Shown piece after piece: positions 35,701 to 45,416 of a DNA stretch of 64,000 nucleotides. Position 1 is the stretch's first letter; every line of letters begins with the position of its first letter. This DNA is from Isoetes taiwanensis. Taxonomy: Eukaryota; Streptophyta; Lycopodiopsida; Isoetales; Isoetaceae. The notes beneath the pieces are model-generated. The model did no database searches. It worked only from the letters and a program-made list of their open reading frames with translations, and was not told where the DNA came from. The stretch lies in contig JAJEKV010000221.1 of the NCBI GenBank assembly GCA_021234155.1, positions 310,001 to 374,000 on the forward strand, read 5' to 3'. A program made the position numbers and the translations under genes.

Positions 35701-36318
35701 AAGGACAAAGCCTATGGAAAGAGGATAAACCGCCCCTCAATAGCAATAGATGAATCAGCAAAACATCACATAACAACAGGCAAGGGATGGTTTAACGATT
35801 GGGCAAAGTGGACGGCAAATATGGGGATGCAACTAAGCCAGATTATACAAGCGGACGGATGGGATGAAGAATGGACAGTACAAAGAATGAGGAAATCGCT
35901 AGCAGCACCAATAATGTGGTCAAGACAACTGCTATTGGAAACCTTCAATCCAGGAAGACAAATAGGGCATATCACGTACAAAAGCAGCGTGTTGAATAAG
36001 GGTAACAGGGGAATGCTGGCCAGATTCAGGATGGGGAGCCATGACCTCCGAATTGAGAAGGATAGATGGAGGAAAATAGATAGAGCAGAACGAATATGTC
36101 GAGTATGTGACTCAGGAAAAATAGAGGACGAAGAGCACATGGTAAAAGAGTGTCCGGTTTACACAGATATAAGGTCCAAATTTAACAAGATCATGTGGGA
36201 TCTCCCACTCCCAGCACTGATGGACAAAGAAGAGACACTCACAGAGGTAGCGAAAGCTATAAAAGAAATGATAATAAGACACCGGGGGGTGCACAAAGAG
36301 AGAGGGCTAATAATCTGA
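32773..36318 (+). pseudogene. LINE ORF2: endonuclease and reverse transcriptase (broken)
   Basis: The AP-type endonuclease spans about 32773-33222: YWNCTG, the catalytic-glutamate segment IICLVETW, and VGDINARTR with the catalytic Asp/Asn. RT pieces follow: NNKAPGSIW (about 34158), ADFKK (about 34540), DTGVKQGCPLSPTLFGIY (about 34701-34754), and the catalytic LYADD at about 35155-35169. The C-terminal region ends in a zinc knuckle, CRVCDSGKIEDEEHMVKEC (36096-36152). The line of homology jumps between frames repeatedly between 33230 and 34550. A MITE separates the KVP codons from the YADD box. Target-primed reverse transcription would need all of this intact, so the copy is dead. Confidence 0.8.
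34835..35143. mobile_element. hAT-type MITE inside LINE RT, 309 bp
   Basis: Terminal inverted repeats of 14 bp, CAGTGATGACTTTA at the left and its exact complement at the right. The flanking 8-bp direct repeat is GTCCCAAT (34827-34834 and 35144-35151). An 8-bp duplication and a CAGTG-type end are hallmarks of the hAT superfamily. The interior is AT-rich and non-coding. The RT reading frame resumes on the far side immediately before LYADD, which confirms the boundaries. Confidence 0.9.
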
Positions 36319-36560
36319 GAAGCACGGATGAGGCGGATCAGAGAGGCCCACAAAGTACAGTTCAAAACTGTTTATAGCGATGCATTGTGTATGGCCAAGA
36401 AGCCAGCTATAAGCACGATGCGGGTAATATAAAGAACAAGAGAAGCCCGCTAGATGGCTACATAAAACCTATGTGTTCATTTTGTCGGCAAAGCACCCAT
36501 TGGGAGCTCTCGCAGACGCCACATTAAGTCCGGGGCCTCACGGCCTGAGGGACGTTAATG

Positions 36561-36615
36561 TATATTCTATTCTATTCTATTCTATTCTATTCTATTCTAT
36601 TCTATTCTATTCTAT
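36561..36615 (+). repeat. (TTCTA)n tail of the LINE
   Basis: About ten copies of the pentamer directly after gacgttaatgta. Simple-repeat tails are typical 3' ends of some LINE clades. A similar short tail is present at 63054-63070 in the opposite orientation. Confidence 0.85.
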
Positions 36616-36704
36616 AAACTTAGAAAATGTACATGTAGCACAGATGCCATCCATGTGAAACTGCACAAGCAAAACATTACAGACAAGAGGAACAACACAA
36701 AGAT

Positions 36705-37122
36705 CTAATTCACAGGTTCTCCAAATGCAGCCCGCCTGATGACGGCATCAAGCTTGCAGATCTCCTGGGTCAGCAGGCCCCTATCAAGACTCATGTGTGA
36801 TCTTAGTGCATGTAACTCAGACATTGGAGCACCAAGCTCCTCTCAAGCAACACTAGAAATCGCCGAATCAATAGCCATATAGAAACCTGTCAACTGCCTC
36901 CTCAAGATCCTAAGGGAAGCAGCTATTCGATGGGCCTCCATCCCAACCTGGATAATGCTTGTTATAAACTCTTCCGTAGTGAAGAGCTGCTCACCCTCTG
37001 GAGAATACACCTGGGGATCAGGACGGGAATCATCAATCTTGGAGCTTATTAAAGAGGGGCCCAAGCTTAAGACGGGATGGCACGTCTCCCCCATGGAATT
37101 TCCATCGGCCTCTGTGTCTACC
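36705..37122 (-). pseudogene. Rep-like gene relic, exon 3
   Basis: Begins after acceptor cttgcag (AG at 37123-37124) and stays in phase with exon 2, giving VDTEADGNSMGET and on to FYMAIDSAISSVA. There TGA (36843-36845) interrupts, but the same frame continues open for a further 45 or so codons (EELGAPMSELHALRSHMSLD and on to AFGEPVN) to TAG at 36705-36707. The downstream part looks like genuine coding helix, so the TGA is probably a CGA-to-TGA mutation. The 3' flank is cut by the LINE tail at 36615. Confidence 0.5.
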
Positions 37123-37217
37123 CTGCAAGAAAGTGTCATCACCACAAACCCATGCTGAAAGAAAACAAAACAGAGACACAACTAAAGTTGACATCAAACA
37201 AGGTACACATGAGTCAC

Positions 37218-37698
37218 CCAACTGTCATGGTGTGATCCCCAATATGAATGGGGATGTAACACACATCATGATCAGGAATTTCAAGCTCAGGACTGAAGGA
37301 TGGATCATGAAGATCATGAAAGTTACAATCCATCTCATCAGATGGCACGAAACCATCCCAATACTGCTGGCACCCATGGCCATTCTGTTCAACAGGCACA
37401 TAACCTGCAGGCAAACCAAACAGAATAGTTCTAACATCAGATGGCATGCAGCGCGCAGGGTTCAAGAGAACCCTCCACGTAGCACGAACTCTATGTTCAT
37501 TCACCTGAGCACTGCTGGAAGGAATAATCCAGCTGCTGCTCAAAGTGTACTTCCCACTTCTGAGCATCTTGCAAACAGTAAATGTCAAGATAGGAATGAG
37601 TCTACGGCTACCATAATAAAATACAAAGTGTGCTGCCTTATTCAGCAGCTTCCTGTTGTCCAATACACACAAGCCCTTTGTGTCCCCCAGCACCCCAT
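37218..37698 (-). pseudogene. Rep-like gene relic, exon 2
   Basis: Starts at 37698 after ...tatataag, where the split codon G|AT continues the frame of exon 1 (KDV-D-GVLGDTKG). It ends at 37218 before GTGACT. The intron to exon 3 is 95 bp. About 160 codons are open, with SVLDNRKLLNKAA-like, MLRSGKYTLSSSWIIP and RATWRVLLNPARCM segments. These resemble my recollection of the C-terminal half of plant proteins with a GYCxKD motif, but I cannot name a curated family with certainty. The domain function is unknown. Confidence 0.5.
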
Positions 37699-37710
37699 CT
37701 TATATAGAGA

Positions 37711-37739
37711 CTAGAAAAAGTGCCCAGCGTTGCTGGGCT
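37711..37739 (-). other. Helitron 3' terminal hairpin and CTAG end
   Basis: Plus-strand ctag at 37711-37714, then seven bases, then the inverted repeat gcccagc / gctgggc (37722-37738). A closely similar terminus in the opposite orientation lies at 52332-52361. Confidence 0.8.
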
Positions 37740-38064
37740 TTTCATTGGGATTAAAGTCAAAAGTTAATGAAGATATGATTGAGAACGTCTTGGTGCCATG
37801 TGTAATACATATGATCTTTCATGATGTATAGTCGCATGCATAACCTATAAGCAGCTCATTGGCTACATGTGAAAGTGTTCCATCCAGCTCAACATCCATA
37901 TTAAAGCACAACGGCATGGCGTAGTTGCATATAATTGTATTTGATGTAAGCTTCCTCAACAAAATGAACATGTCACTCTATCAAAAGCTTATATGCTAGC
38001 GTTGTTCCCCGATGAATACGTAATACTTGCCACAAAATGATTCTACGACCACGAAATTGAAATT

Positions 38065-38240
38065 AGGCCCTTTTTCCACGACCAAAGTGTCTTATTTTTT
38101 ATTAGATTTGGTTGGTCCAAGTCAGCATTTAAGACATGACAGTTTTTCCACGGCAATTTTTACGACATGTCGTAAAGCTCTTCCGTACAATGTTGCAGTC
38201 TCATTTTCTTCCGGGGGATTTCCCCCGCTAGCTCTAGCAA
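38065..38240 (+). repeat. Dispersed repeat copy (GGCCCTTTTTCCAC family)
   Basis: Runs from aggccctttttccacgacc through gatttggttg, cacggcaatttt and ctcttccgtacaa to gggggatttcccccgc. The reverse complement of 62640-62835 matches it over its whole length. TTA precedes the ggccc end. Probably a small DNA transposon. Its far end is not defined. Confidence 0.6.
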
Positions 38241-39080
38241 AGTCTTTTGTACAATGTGACCACAGAGCTTTACAAAATGCTCACATGTGTAGTCTTAGCT
38301 AAAGTAACAAAAGCCCAAAACACCTTTGGTTTCTTTTGTTGAAGCAACCCAAAGGCCAAACTATTACCTTCATTTAATTATTGAAAGCTTGATGGTGAAA
38401 TAACATCATCAATCTTCAAAATCTTCACAACTTGGCTTGCAAGCAATATCTACTGCTTTTTACCAATTAAAGTTCCAAAAACATTTTTGTACCCTCGTAT
38501 CATTTGTTCCAATATTGTTGCAATCTATGTTATGGGTTGTTTTCCTGAACCAATAAAAAAGCTTTGGTGAATATAATGAACTCACGGATATGTATCACTT
38601 ATAAAGAACATTCCTTTACCTTCAATTGTTGAGCCTTTATAGCCGTCAAAGTGTCAATGGACTGCAAAACCACTATTTTCACCAACGCCATAGGAACCGC
38701 AGATCAAGATCCATAAATGCCCTCACATCATAATGTCAAAAAGATAGGTATTAGATATCCATAGGTGCCTTGCATGATCAGAAACAAATCTACAATCTCA
38801 CCAAATATATTTCAAAAAATCTACAATATCACCAGATCTATTTCAAAATGTACTTATATGCAAATAATCTAATAAAATATCATATGATTACTCATAGAGA
38901 TTGATGTTCTTTCAAACCCTTGTTTGCCATTGATTAAGTGTCCGCAAGAATTGATGATAGAATAACATAACCCAATATATGTGGGTATGATGAAGGCAAT
39001 TAGAAACATGATGTAATGTCAAAGGGGACACATGCATAATCTATACGTTGTTGCACATGTTGAGGCGTATAACAAGAGCT

Positions 39081-39560
39081 CTAATAAAAAGATTTATAGA
39101 ACATATTGATATAATAGTAAACATACATGTTCAAGACCAGTAATCTTATTCCAATAAGCCTTTCAACTGTTAATGAACATGCTATTTCTGCACAACCACG
39201 TCCATATACAATTTCATTATCGCGATTCCATGAAAACAGATTTTGGTCCGATATATCATTAAATGCATTATATGCAGATTCTAGACATTCACACTTTCCA
39301 TACATATTGACAAGTGCATTCACACTTTCCATACATATTGACGACGACATCCACAATAGGTGATTTTCTCCGGTTTTACATTTCTACCGCCATCTTTTGA
39401 AAGAGTTTAAGGGAATTACTTTCTTGCCCATGTTGCACATATGTTGCAAACATAGCATTCCAAGATGCATGCTTTCAAACATAACTCTCGTGATCTTTCA
39501 CACTTCCCAAGATTTCCATACATGTTGATGAGTGCATTTTCCTCAAGAACATCGGGCCAA
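39081..39560 (-). pseudogene. PPR fragment inside Helitron (1)
   Basis: Minus-strand segments read NALINMYGNLGKCE (about 39500-39545) and VNALVNMYGKCECLESAYNAF plus SDQNLFSWN (about 39215-39345). These are repeated PPR units separated by frameshifts. A captured or decayed PLS-class PPR gene. No function. Confidence 0.7.
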
Positions 39561-39603
39561 GTTCGTCAACATGCGTGTAAGTGCTTGCCTCTAAAGAAGT
39601 TGA

Positions 39604-40265
39604 TGTTGAAGGATGATTTCGTGTAGGAGTCTATTGTACAACACAAGTCGTTGGGAAGCATTGGCTCCTTAGATATAATGGCAAAGACAGTCGCAAAGAC
39701 TTAGAATGATGGCTATTATATGTAGAAGGAAGTCCTACATCATTGCGCTGCAAGTTTATCTTAAGAGCAAAATTACAAGCACATACGCCATACCTAACCG
39801 AATCTCTAGTTAGAACAAACTTTGCTTCATGGAAAAGCTGCTATGCGTAATATATAAGATTCCAAAACCAAGATGATAAAATTGATCGCAAGCTTGTACA
39901 GAAGGTACGCATGCTTTGTTTCAGTCGTAGCACTAAGATTATAGAAGCATAAGCACCAAGAAATCATCGATAGATTTTGATCCATCCAACCATTAAGTCA
40001 CCCATCTTCCGTCCTTAACAAAGACCCTACAAATTTAAGCAAACAAATTGGAAGGCAAGAAACTTATCAGAATGTGGCAATCAATTGACATTGAAGGACG
40101 ATTTTCTGTAAGTCCGTTGTACAAAGATAAGTTAGTGGGAAGCATCAGTTCCTTCAGATATAATCTGCAAAGACGGGTCGCAAAGACTTAGAATGATGGT
40201 TATTATATGTAGAAGGAAGTTCTACATCATTGCATTGCAAGTTTATCATAAGAGCAAAATCATCC
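39604..40265. repeat. Duplicated 180-bp segment
   Basis: The segment 39604-39775 recurs at 40086-40265 (shared cgcaaagacttagaatgatg and tattatatgtagaaggaagt) with about 85 percent identity by eye and a 480-base offset. It lies among PPR fragments in the Helitron. Confidence 0.75.
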
Positions 40266-40639
40266 TGTGCACAAACGATTCTGAAGCCTACATCGCTTCC
40301 GGCCAAAGCAATCGCCCACAAAGAATTACATGTGAATCGGCAGGCAATAATTTTTATTTCATATATTGTTACATTGCAATAGAATCAATCGGTATACGGC
40401 CACTCGCTTTGAGAACATATATATCATGCTTTGACTCCAAATCTTTGTCCTACAAGGCTACATAAAAACCAGCACTTGCAAAGTTGTAACCGCAAAGGCT
40501 TCTCTCATCAATGTCGCTCGAAAACACAATGGAAATCAAATAAGCCATTTTCAAAAGCAAACCCATATCATTCTTTTGTGGAACCATTCTAGACAGATTC
40601 CTCAAAGAAATGCATAAGGCAAAAGCATTTCACATATCC

Positions 40640-40757
40640 ACAAGGGTATGCCGACAAAGAATATCGATCGGAATCTTATCTTGAATGATTTGCTCATAGA
40701 TATGCCTACCTTGTTCTATAGCACCTATACGCCCACATGCCTTCATGATGTTAAGAA
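40640..40757 (-). pseudogene. PPR fragment inside Helitron (2)
   Basis: Minus strand reads ILNIMKACGRIGAIEQGRHI then YEQIIQDKIPIDIL, the second half of one PPR unit and start of the next. Its upstream continuation lies 594 bases away at 41352-41672, after a second copy of the same 42 bases. Confidence 0.7.
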
Positions 40758-41351
40758 TTTTTTTCTCTCACCGCCTTTAACTTCCGTGATCCTCTAGAGT
40801 ACAAGCAAGCATTGAAGAAGTGGAATATGAAACTGCTGACAGCTTCTTTCAAAGAAGCACAACCTCAATATCGATATTTTGTAGAGTAATCTTTGGGAGA
40901 AACCACTGTGACCTCTACCTTTCTTTTGCCCCTCTATATACAGTCTCAACTATATTAATAAATTCTTGCTTGTCTTTCAACGCCCAATTAATTTTGTTGT
41001 TGTTTCCAAAGTATCAAGATCAATCATGATATGTTTGTTATGTAAAGAAAAAAAAATATACTTGTACATGGATCATAAAGCTCGTACATTGTGTTGAAAT
41101 CAGGCACCTCTCCGCATTTATCCACCGTGTATATGACGGCAAAATTCTTTATTGTCTCTCCGAACTCGATGCCAACACCTCATCCATCCGCAAAAATAAA
41201 TGCAGCTTCTACCATTAAAGCCGCACAACTCAACAACCGTAACTCCATCGATTCTGAGCAAGATTTCAAGGGTTATAAACCGAGTTTTACATGAAGATAA
41301 TGATAGGCTACTTACATTATAAACCAATTAGATGACGCCATGATGAACGCT

Positions 41352-41672
41352 CTATAGCACCTATATGTCCACATGCCTTCATGATGTTAAGAAATGTTAC
41401 TTTGTTTGGGTTGATCCCTTGATGGAGCATGCCTCCAAAACATCTTAAGGCATCGAACCTTCATCATGCCGGGTATACCCCGCAATCATCACACTCCATA
41501 TGACAACATTCCTTTTTGGTAAATTGTCAAAGATTTTGCATGCCTCCTCCAAGCTCATGCACTTGGCATATGTATCAATTAGAGTACTCCCAATAATAAT
41601 ATCGATTGAATGCTGCTGGATCAAACATTTGTTCCCATAAAACCTATTGAAAACAAACAGTCTCCTATCCAT
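41352..41672 (-). pseudogene. PPR fragment inside Helitron (3)
   Basis: Minus strand: STLIDTYAKCMSLEEACKIF, DNLPKRNVVIWSVMIAGYTR, then in another frame CFGGMLHQGINPNKVTFLNI and MKACGHIGAIE. One almost complete PPR unit and the next, with one frameshift near 41450. Confidence 0.75.
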
Positions 41673-42621
41673 TTTTCTCGTTTTTCACAAATTGCATTGC
41701 ATGAGAGGAAAAGAAAAGTTGAATAAGGAACAACACATTTTTATCTAGTGCTTCACCCCAAGTAGTAGATACTTAATTCTCATCTAATATAATCTAAGGC
41801 AAAGATGGATTATTGATTTCAAGGAGATATACGTGAAGCAAGGTGCTAAAAATCACGTGATTGTTTCGGGATAGACATTCTAGCGGTGTAAAAAGAGGCT
41901 TCACTTCCCGGAGGTTCGAACCAAAAGAATTTGGAGATCAATACCATGTTCTTCGCCTCAACCTATGAGTAATGAATCCGTGCCAATGAATTCACGCCTA
42001 CAAAGAAGACAAAGCAGAGTGGATGCATTCAGACCGGATCGGGAAAAAAATTCAACAAAGGGCAATGTAATTTCGGCCCAGAGTTTCCTTTTATGCCACC
42101 TCGTAAAAATCATGCACAATACATGTGTTTTTCTCTTGAAACGACAAAGGGATAAACAAAGGTAGAGAAATGATACGATATTTGCCTCGTCTGCTGTTGC
42201 TACCCTACAAAGGAATAACCTCCATTGAACGCAGACAGAGAAAACTCCCCGCAGAAAAAGAAAGAAGGTTTAAATGACAAAGCAAGTAAATACTTCGTGA
42301 GTCTTCTATTTAAGGTCGGATTTGCAGAGCAAAGCCGACAACAACCTCAGTTATCCCAGGATCTTTCTCTTAGCCGGATATATGAAGAACGCTTTGTAGA
42401 TCTGCAAAAACATAACATACATCATAATATCATAGCCGTTATTTATGTGGAGGCAGATAAAAGATGTGGTAAGTAAGCCGTAAAGGTAAATAAGGTAAAT
42501 AAGAGCGACAGGTGAGATGTGCAGAAGAAAAACCTTTCTACTTTGCCGTTTCACAAGAAAAACCTTCTGCATCCACGCTGCAGATAAAGCTTTTTTCAAC
42601 TCCGACTTCTGTTTTGCATGC

Positions 42622-42807
42622 CTAAGAGACTCTTTGCCAAACGATTATTCATTGCACACCTTTCTAAGAGACTCTTTGCCAAACGATTATTCATTGCACA
42701 CCTTTCTAAGAAAATACTCCAGTCGATTGTGCAAAATGGTTTGCGGTTGTTTCTTTTCTAAGAAAATACTCCAGTCGATTGTGCAAAATGGTTTGCGGTT
42801 GTTTCTC
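42622..42807. repeat. Two adjacent tandem duplications (42 bp x2, 52 bp x2)
   Basis: Unit ctaagagactctttgcc... occurs at 42622 and 42664. It is followed directly by unit ctaagaaaatactccag... at 42706 and 42758. Both units start with ctaaga, which suggests two slippage events seeded by the same short motif near the 5' end of the Helitron. Confidence 0.85.
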
Positions 42808-43034
42808 TTAGAATCGCATGCATCGATCTAGCAAAAAAAATGGCAAAATAATAACTAACTACTCAACGGCCCAGAATGAAAGTTGTGGGAAAAGAAATGG
42901 ACGGCCGAGATGCTATGCACACACTACATTTTGCTTTTATTATTATATAGAGATATATAGAGATAGAGATCCTTCCCCTTCTCAATCAATCGATTCAGAT
43001 ATGTTAAGGAGGTGGCAAGAATAGTGCACCTTAC

Positions 43035-43310
43035 CTACGTCCTTCATGCAATACCCCAACATGCTCTCAAAGCAGTGTAACCTGTTATTCTTCAGCACCT
43101 TACACACTAAAACAACACCGGCTGGCTTGGAGGGCCAATTAAAATCCCTCTTAATAGCCTCATTCAAGGCCTTTGGTGTCTTATAGCAAGCTCTTAAAGG
43201 GCGTAAAAAAACCTAAGGGGAATATCTTGCCCAGATAAGCCCAGTGTGACAGAGACATCAATTGCCCCCCAGCTCTGTGCAAAGTTAGGCATAGCAGAGT
43301 AGGCATGGCG
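43035..43310 (-). pseudogene. HUH Rep-like gene relic, exon 1
   Basis: Two frames, joined by a one-base slip at a run of seven T (near 43210), read SAMPNFAQSWGAIDVSVTLGL, SGQDIPLRF, then ALNEAIKRDFNWPS, GVVLVCKVLKNNRLHCFESM and LGYCMKDV. The exon ends at 43035 before GTAAGG. YCMKD fits motif III (YxxK) of HUH endonucleases such as Replitron-type or other Rep proteins, in which the tyrosine nicks DNA. The segment that should carry the histidine motif (HxH) between the two halves appears deleted, so activity is unlikely. The family assignment is from pattern memory only. Confidence 0.4.
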
Positions 43311-43762
43311 GATGAAGTGTCAGTCTGTACAGAGCCTGAATTCACATGGGTAGCAGAAGCCTTACTGTTTCGTCCTGCTCTCCTCATAGACATGATCACA
43401 AACAGAAGGAACCAAAAGAAAACGGAACCAAAGGAAAAATGTTATATGTTCTATGCCGTCGCTGCAGAACAGGCTGCCGAAATGGATATGAGCCATCCCA
43501 ATTTGAAGGGCATGATGTTGCTAACACCTGCAGTAGCTGAAATTAGCATTGGCTTGGCTGACCCTATCCGACTCTGCAAAAAATCGGTCGCTCCACCTTC
43601 GCCAGAAAAACCACGCTCCTTTCCAAAGAAAACCCAGGTGCCATCATCATCCTTATACGTATTTCAAATACGAATATGCCAATTAACCTTTAAGGATCAT
43701 ATGTTACAAAAAGACGGTTTTTTATTGTAGAAACATTATGGATTCTCCGTCACATATATGAT

Positions 43763-43867
43763 ATGTCTTAAAAAAATAGTTTTCCACTACTTTAATATAA
43801 GACATGTATTATTCACACATGACATGTCTTATGTTCACCATTTTTCACCATGCAAAGTAAGACATGT
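43763..43867. repeat. Cluster of AAGACATGT motifs in both orientations
   Basis: Copies at 43763-43770 (atgtctta), 43799-43807, 43821-43830 (gacatgtctt) and 43859-43867, two direct and two inverted, just downstream of the transposase stop. Subterminal motif arrays can be transposase-binding sites. That role is inference. Confidence 0.5.
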
Positions 43868-43930
43868 ATTACTATCATGAAGACAATATTATAAGCAACA
43901 AAAACATGAACTTTTCATAAAAAAACATTT

Positions 43931-45226
43931 TTAGATGTTATCTATGTCCATAGAACAATGAGCATTGTATAGAGCCCTTGCAAATGCATCCCTTCTTGCA
44001 GTGTCTTCTAGAACTAGTTCTTCTTCAACATTTTCCTCATTTTTATTTTCCTCTCCATAATCATCAGCCTCCTCAGCATTCTCATTTTGGTGTGCACTTA
44101 CTGCGCCTAGTTCACATAATGCCTCCCTTGCACTTATCTCATTCCCTTCTAACTCTGCGGTTGCTTCAGTGACCCAATTCTCATCAAAAGCTTCATTATG
44201 TATAATGCATAAATTGTGCATCACTAAACAAGCAACTACAATCAGTGGCACATGCTTTAGATGTGTCTCTGTCTTCAATAATATATGGAATCGTGCTTTT
44301 AGTATGCCAAAGGCCCGTTTCACAGACATCCTAGTGCTCGAATGGATGAAATTCCAATATTTTTCAGGATCCTTAAATCCAGTACCTTTGTTAATAAATG
44401 GGGTCAACAACCAAAGCTTGGAGTATACGCAACATCACTAAGCAAACAATAATTCTTCATCTTTCCAGACTCAAGTTTAGTGTAAGTCGTTGTTCTTTGC
44501 ACTAGAGCCCAATCATACGTGCTTCCCGCCCACCCAAAATCATAGTCCCATATCAAGCATCTGAAATCCATAATGGCTTGCATAAGTACCGAATGGAATC
44601 CTTTCCTATTGTAATAGTCTGCACCATGATCAGTTGGAGTTGTGCTAGGAATATGACTACCATCTACCGCCCCAATTACATTTGGAATGCCCTGTTTTGC
44701 CTCATATGCAACAACAAACTCTTTGCACTGATCCACAATGGAGTTCCCTCATTTTTAGCTTGATAGCTCGACTAAATTCCAGAACACATCTATGAACAGT
44801 TGTGGTGCCAACTCCATAAAGTTCTGCTATATAGTCTAGTGTTGACCCAGTAGCCAGACGTGTCAGTGCAATGGCAACCTTTTTTGGGACTTCTATTGCC
44901 ATTCGCATGTTTGTATTTCTTTTCAATAAGACTGGGCGTAAAATATTATGAACCCATTTAAAGGTTTGTCTAGACACCCTCATTCTTTGACGAAACATTC
45001 TATCTGTGTGGCTTATTGATAGTGTATTCTCATAGATTCCCTCCACCTGCTTATGCACCGAACAAGTAGGCTTTGCCCTCTTCATGAAGGGCATATAACT
45101 CACTAATTCAATCACTTGCATACATGCTTTCATGTACCTTACTGACAGTCGTGCATCACTAAGCATGATAAAAACATGAAGTGCTTGATAAACTTGGAGA
45201 AGACTCTGCCGCATAGTTGGATCCAT
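43931..45226 (-). pseudogene. HARBI1-like DDE transposase
   Basis: The N-terminal helical region (45226-44760; RMRVSRQTFKWVHNILRPVL, VAIALTRLATGSTLDYIAEL, YGVGTTTVHRCVLEF) is followed by the nuclease core: GIPNVIGAVDGSHI (first Asp), GWAGSTYDW (second Asp), and STRMSVKRAFGILKARFHIL, where the family has VExAFG. The catalytic Glu is Lys here (AAA for GAA). Two frameshifts, near 44745 and 44415, break the frame. The C-terminus is acidic (ENAEEADDYGEENKNEEN) and ends at 43931. Such proteins, with the Myb-like partner, excise the transposon. This copy cannot. Confidence 0.8.
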
Positions 45227-45416
45227 GCTAATAGATATGACCTAAGCATTGAAGTAAATAATAGAGAATGGTAAGTGCTTGGATTTGAAACAAAACCTTA
45301 AAAAATTCACAAGTTGAAGAATACTTTGACAATTAAAGAATTACGTTATTGGAAATAGAACAAGTGGCATACTAGTTTAATTTTACTTCATTAAAAATAA
45401 AACAAGCGAAGAAAAC

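Larger units (their letters stand above)
31140..36615 (+). mobile_element. L1-type LINE retrotransposon, decayed
   Basis: A non-LTR element on the plus strand: purine-rich 5' region, ORF1 (31706-32770), ORF2 with endonuclease, reverse transcriptase and C-terminal zinc knuckle (32773-36318), a short 3' UTR ending gggacgttaatg and a (TTCTA)n tail. The 5' limit is uncertain. Two related 45-bp blocks at 31151-31201 and 31312-31357 may be 5' UTR repeats. The 3' tail abuts the 3' flank of the minus-strand gene relic at 36705. ORF2 is interrupted by a 309-bp hAT-type MITE and by many frameshifts, so the copy is not active. Confidence 0.85.
37711..42969 (-). mobile_element. Non-autonomous Helitron carrying PPR fragments
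   Basis: On the minus strand the 5' end is A|TCTCTATATAATAATAAAAG-like (start ambiguous between 42953 and 42969 because TCTCTATA is repeated). The 3' end has a hairpin GCCCAGC-AAC-GCTGGGC followed by actttttCTAG and a T. TC start, subterminal hairpin, CTAG end, insertion at A-T and no target duplication are the Helitron criteria. No Rep/helicase is encoded. The interior holds several PPR gene fragments on the minus strand (39.1-39.56, 40.64-40.76 and 41.35-41.67 kb), a duplicated 180-bp segment and a fragment of another dispersed repeat. Helitrons in plants often capture gene pieces. Confidence 0.7.
37699..43034 (-). other. Helitron-filled intron of the Rep-like gene
   Basis: Donor GTAAGG at 43034 and acceptor ...tatataag at 37699. 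Exon phases match across it. Without the Helitron (37711 to about 42969) the intron would be about 75-80 bp, the same size class as the other introns seen (95, 72 and 63 bp). This supports both the intron and the Helitron limits. Confidence 0.5.
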
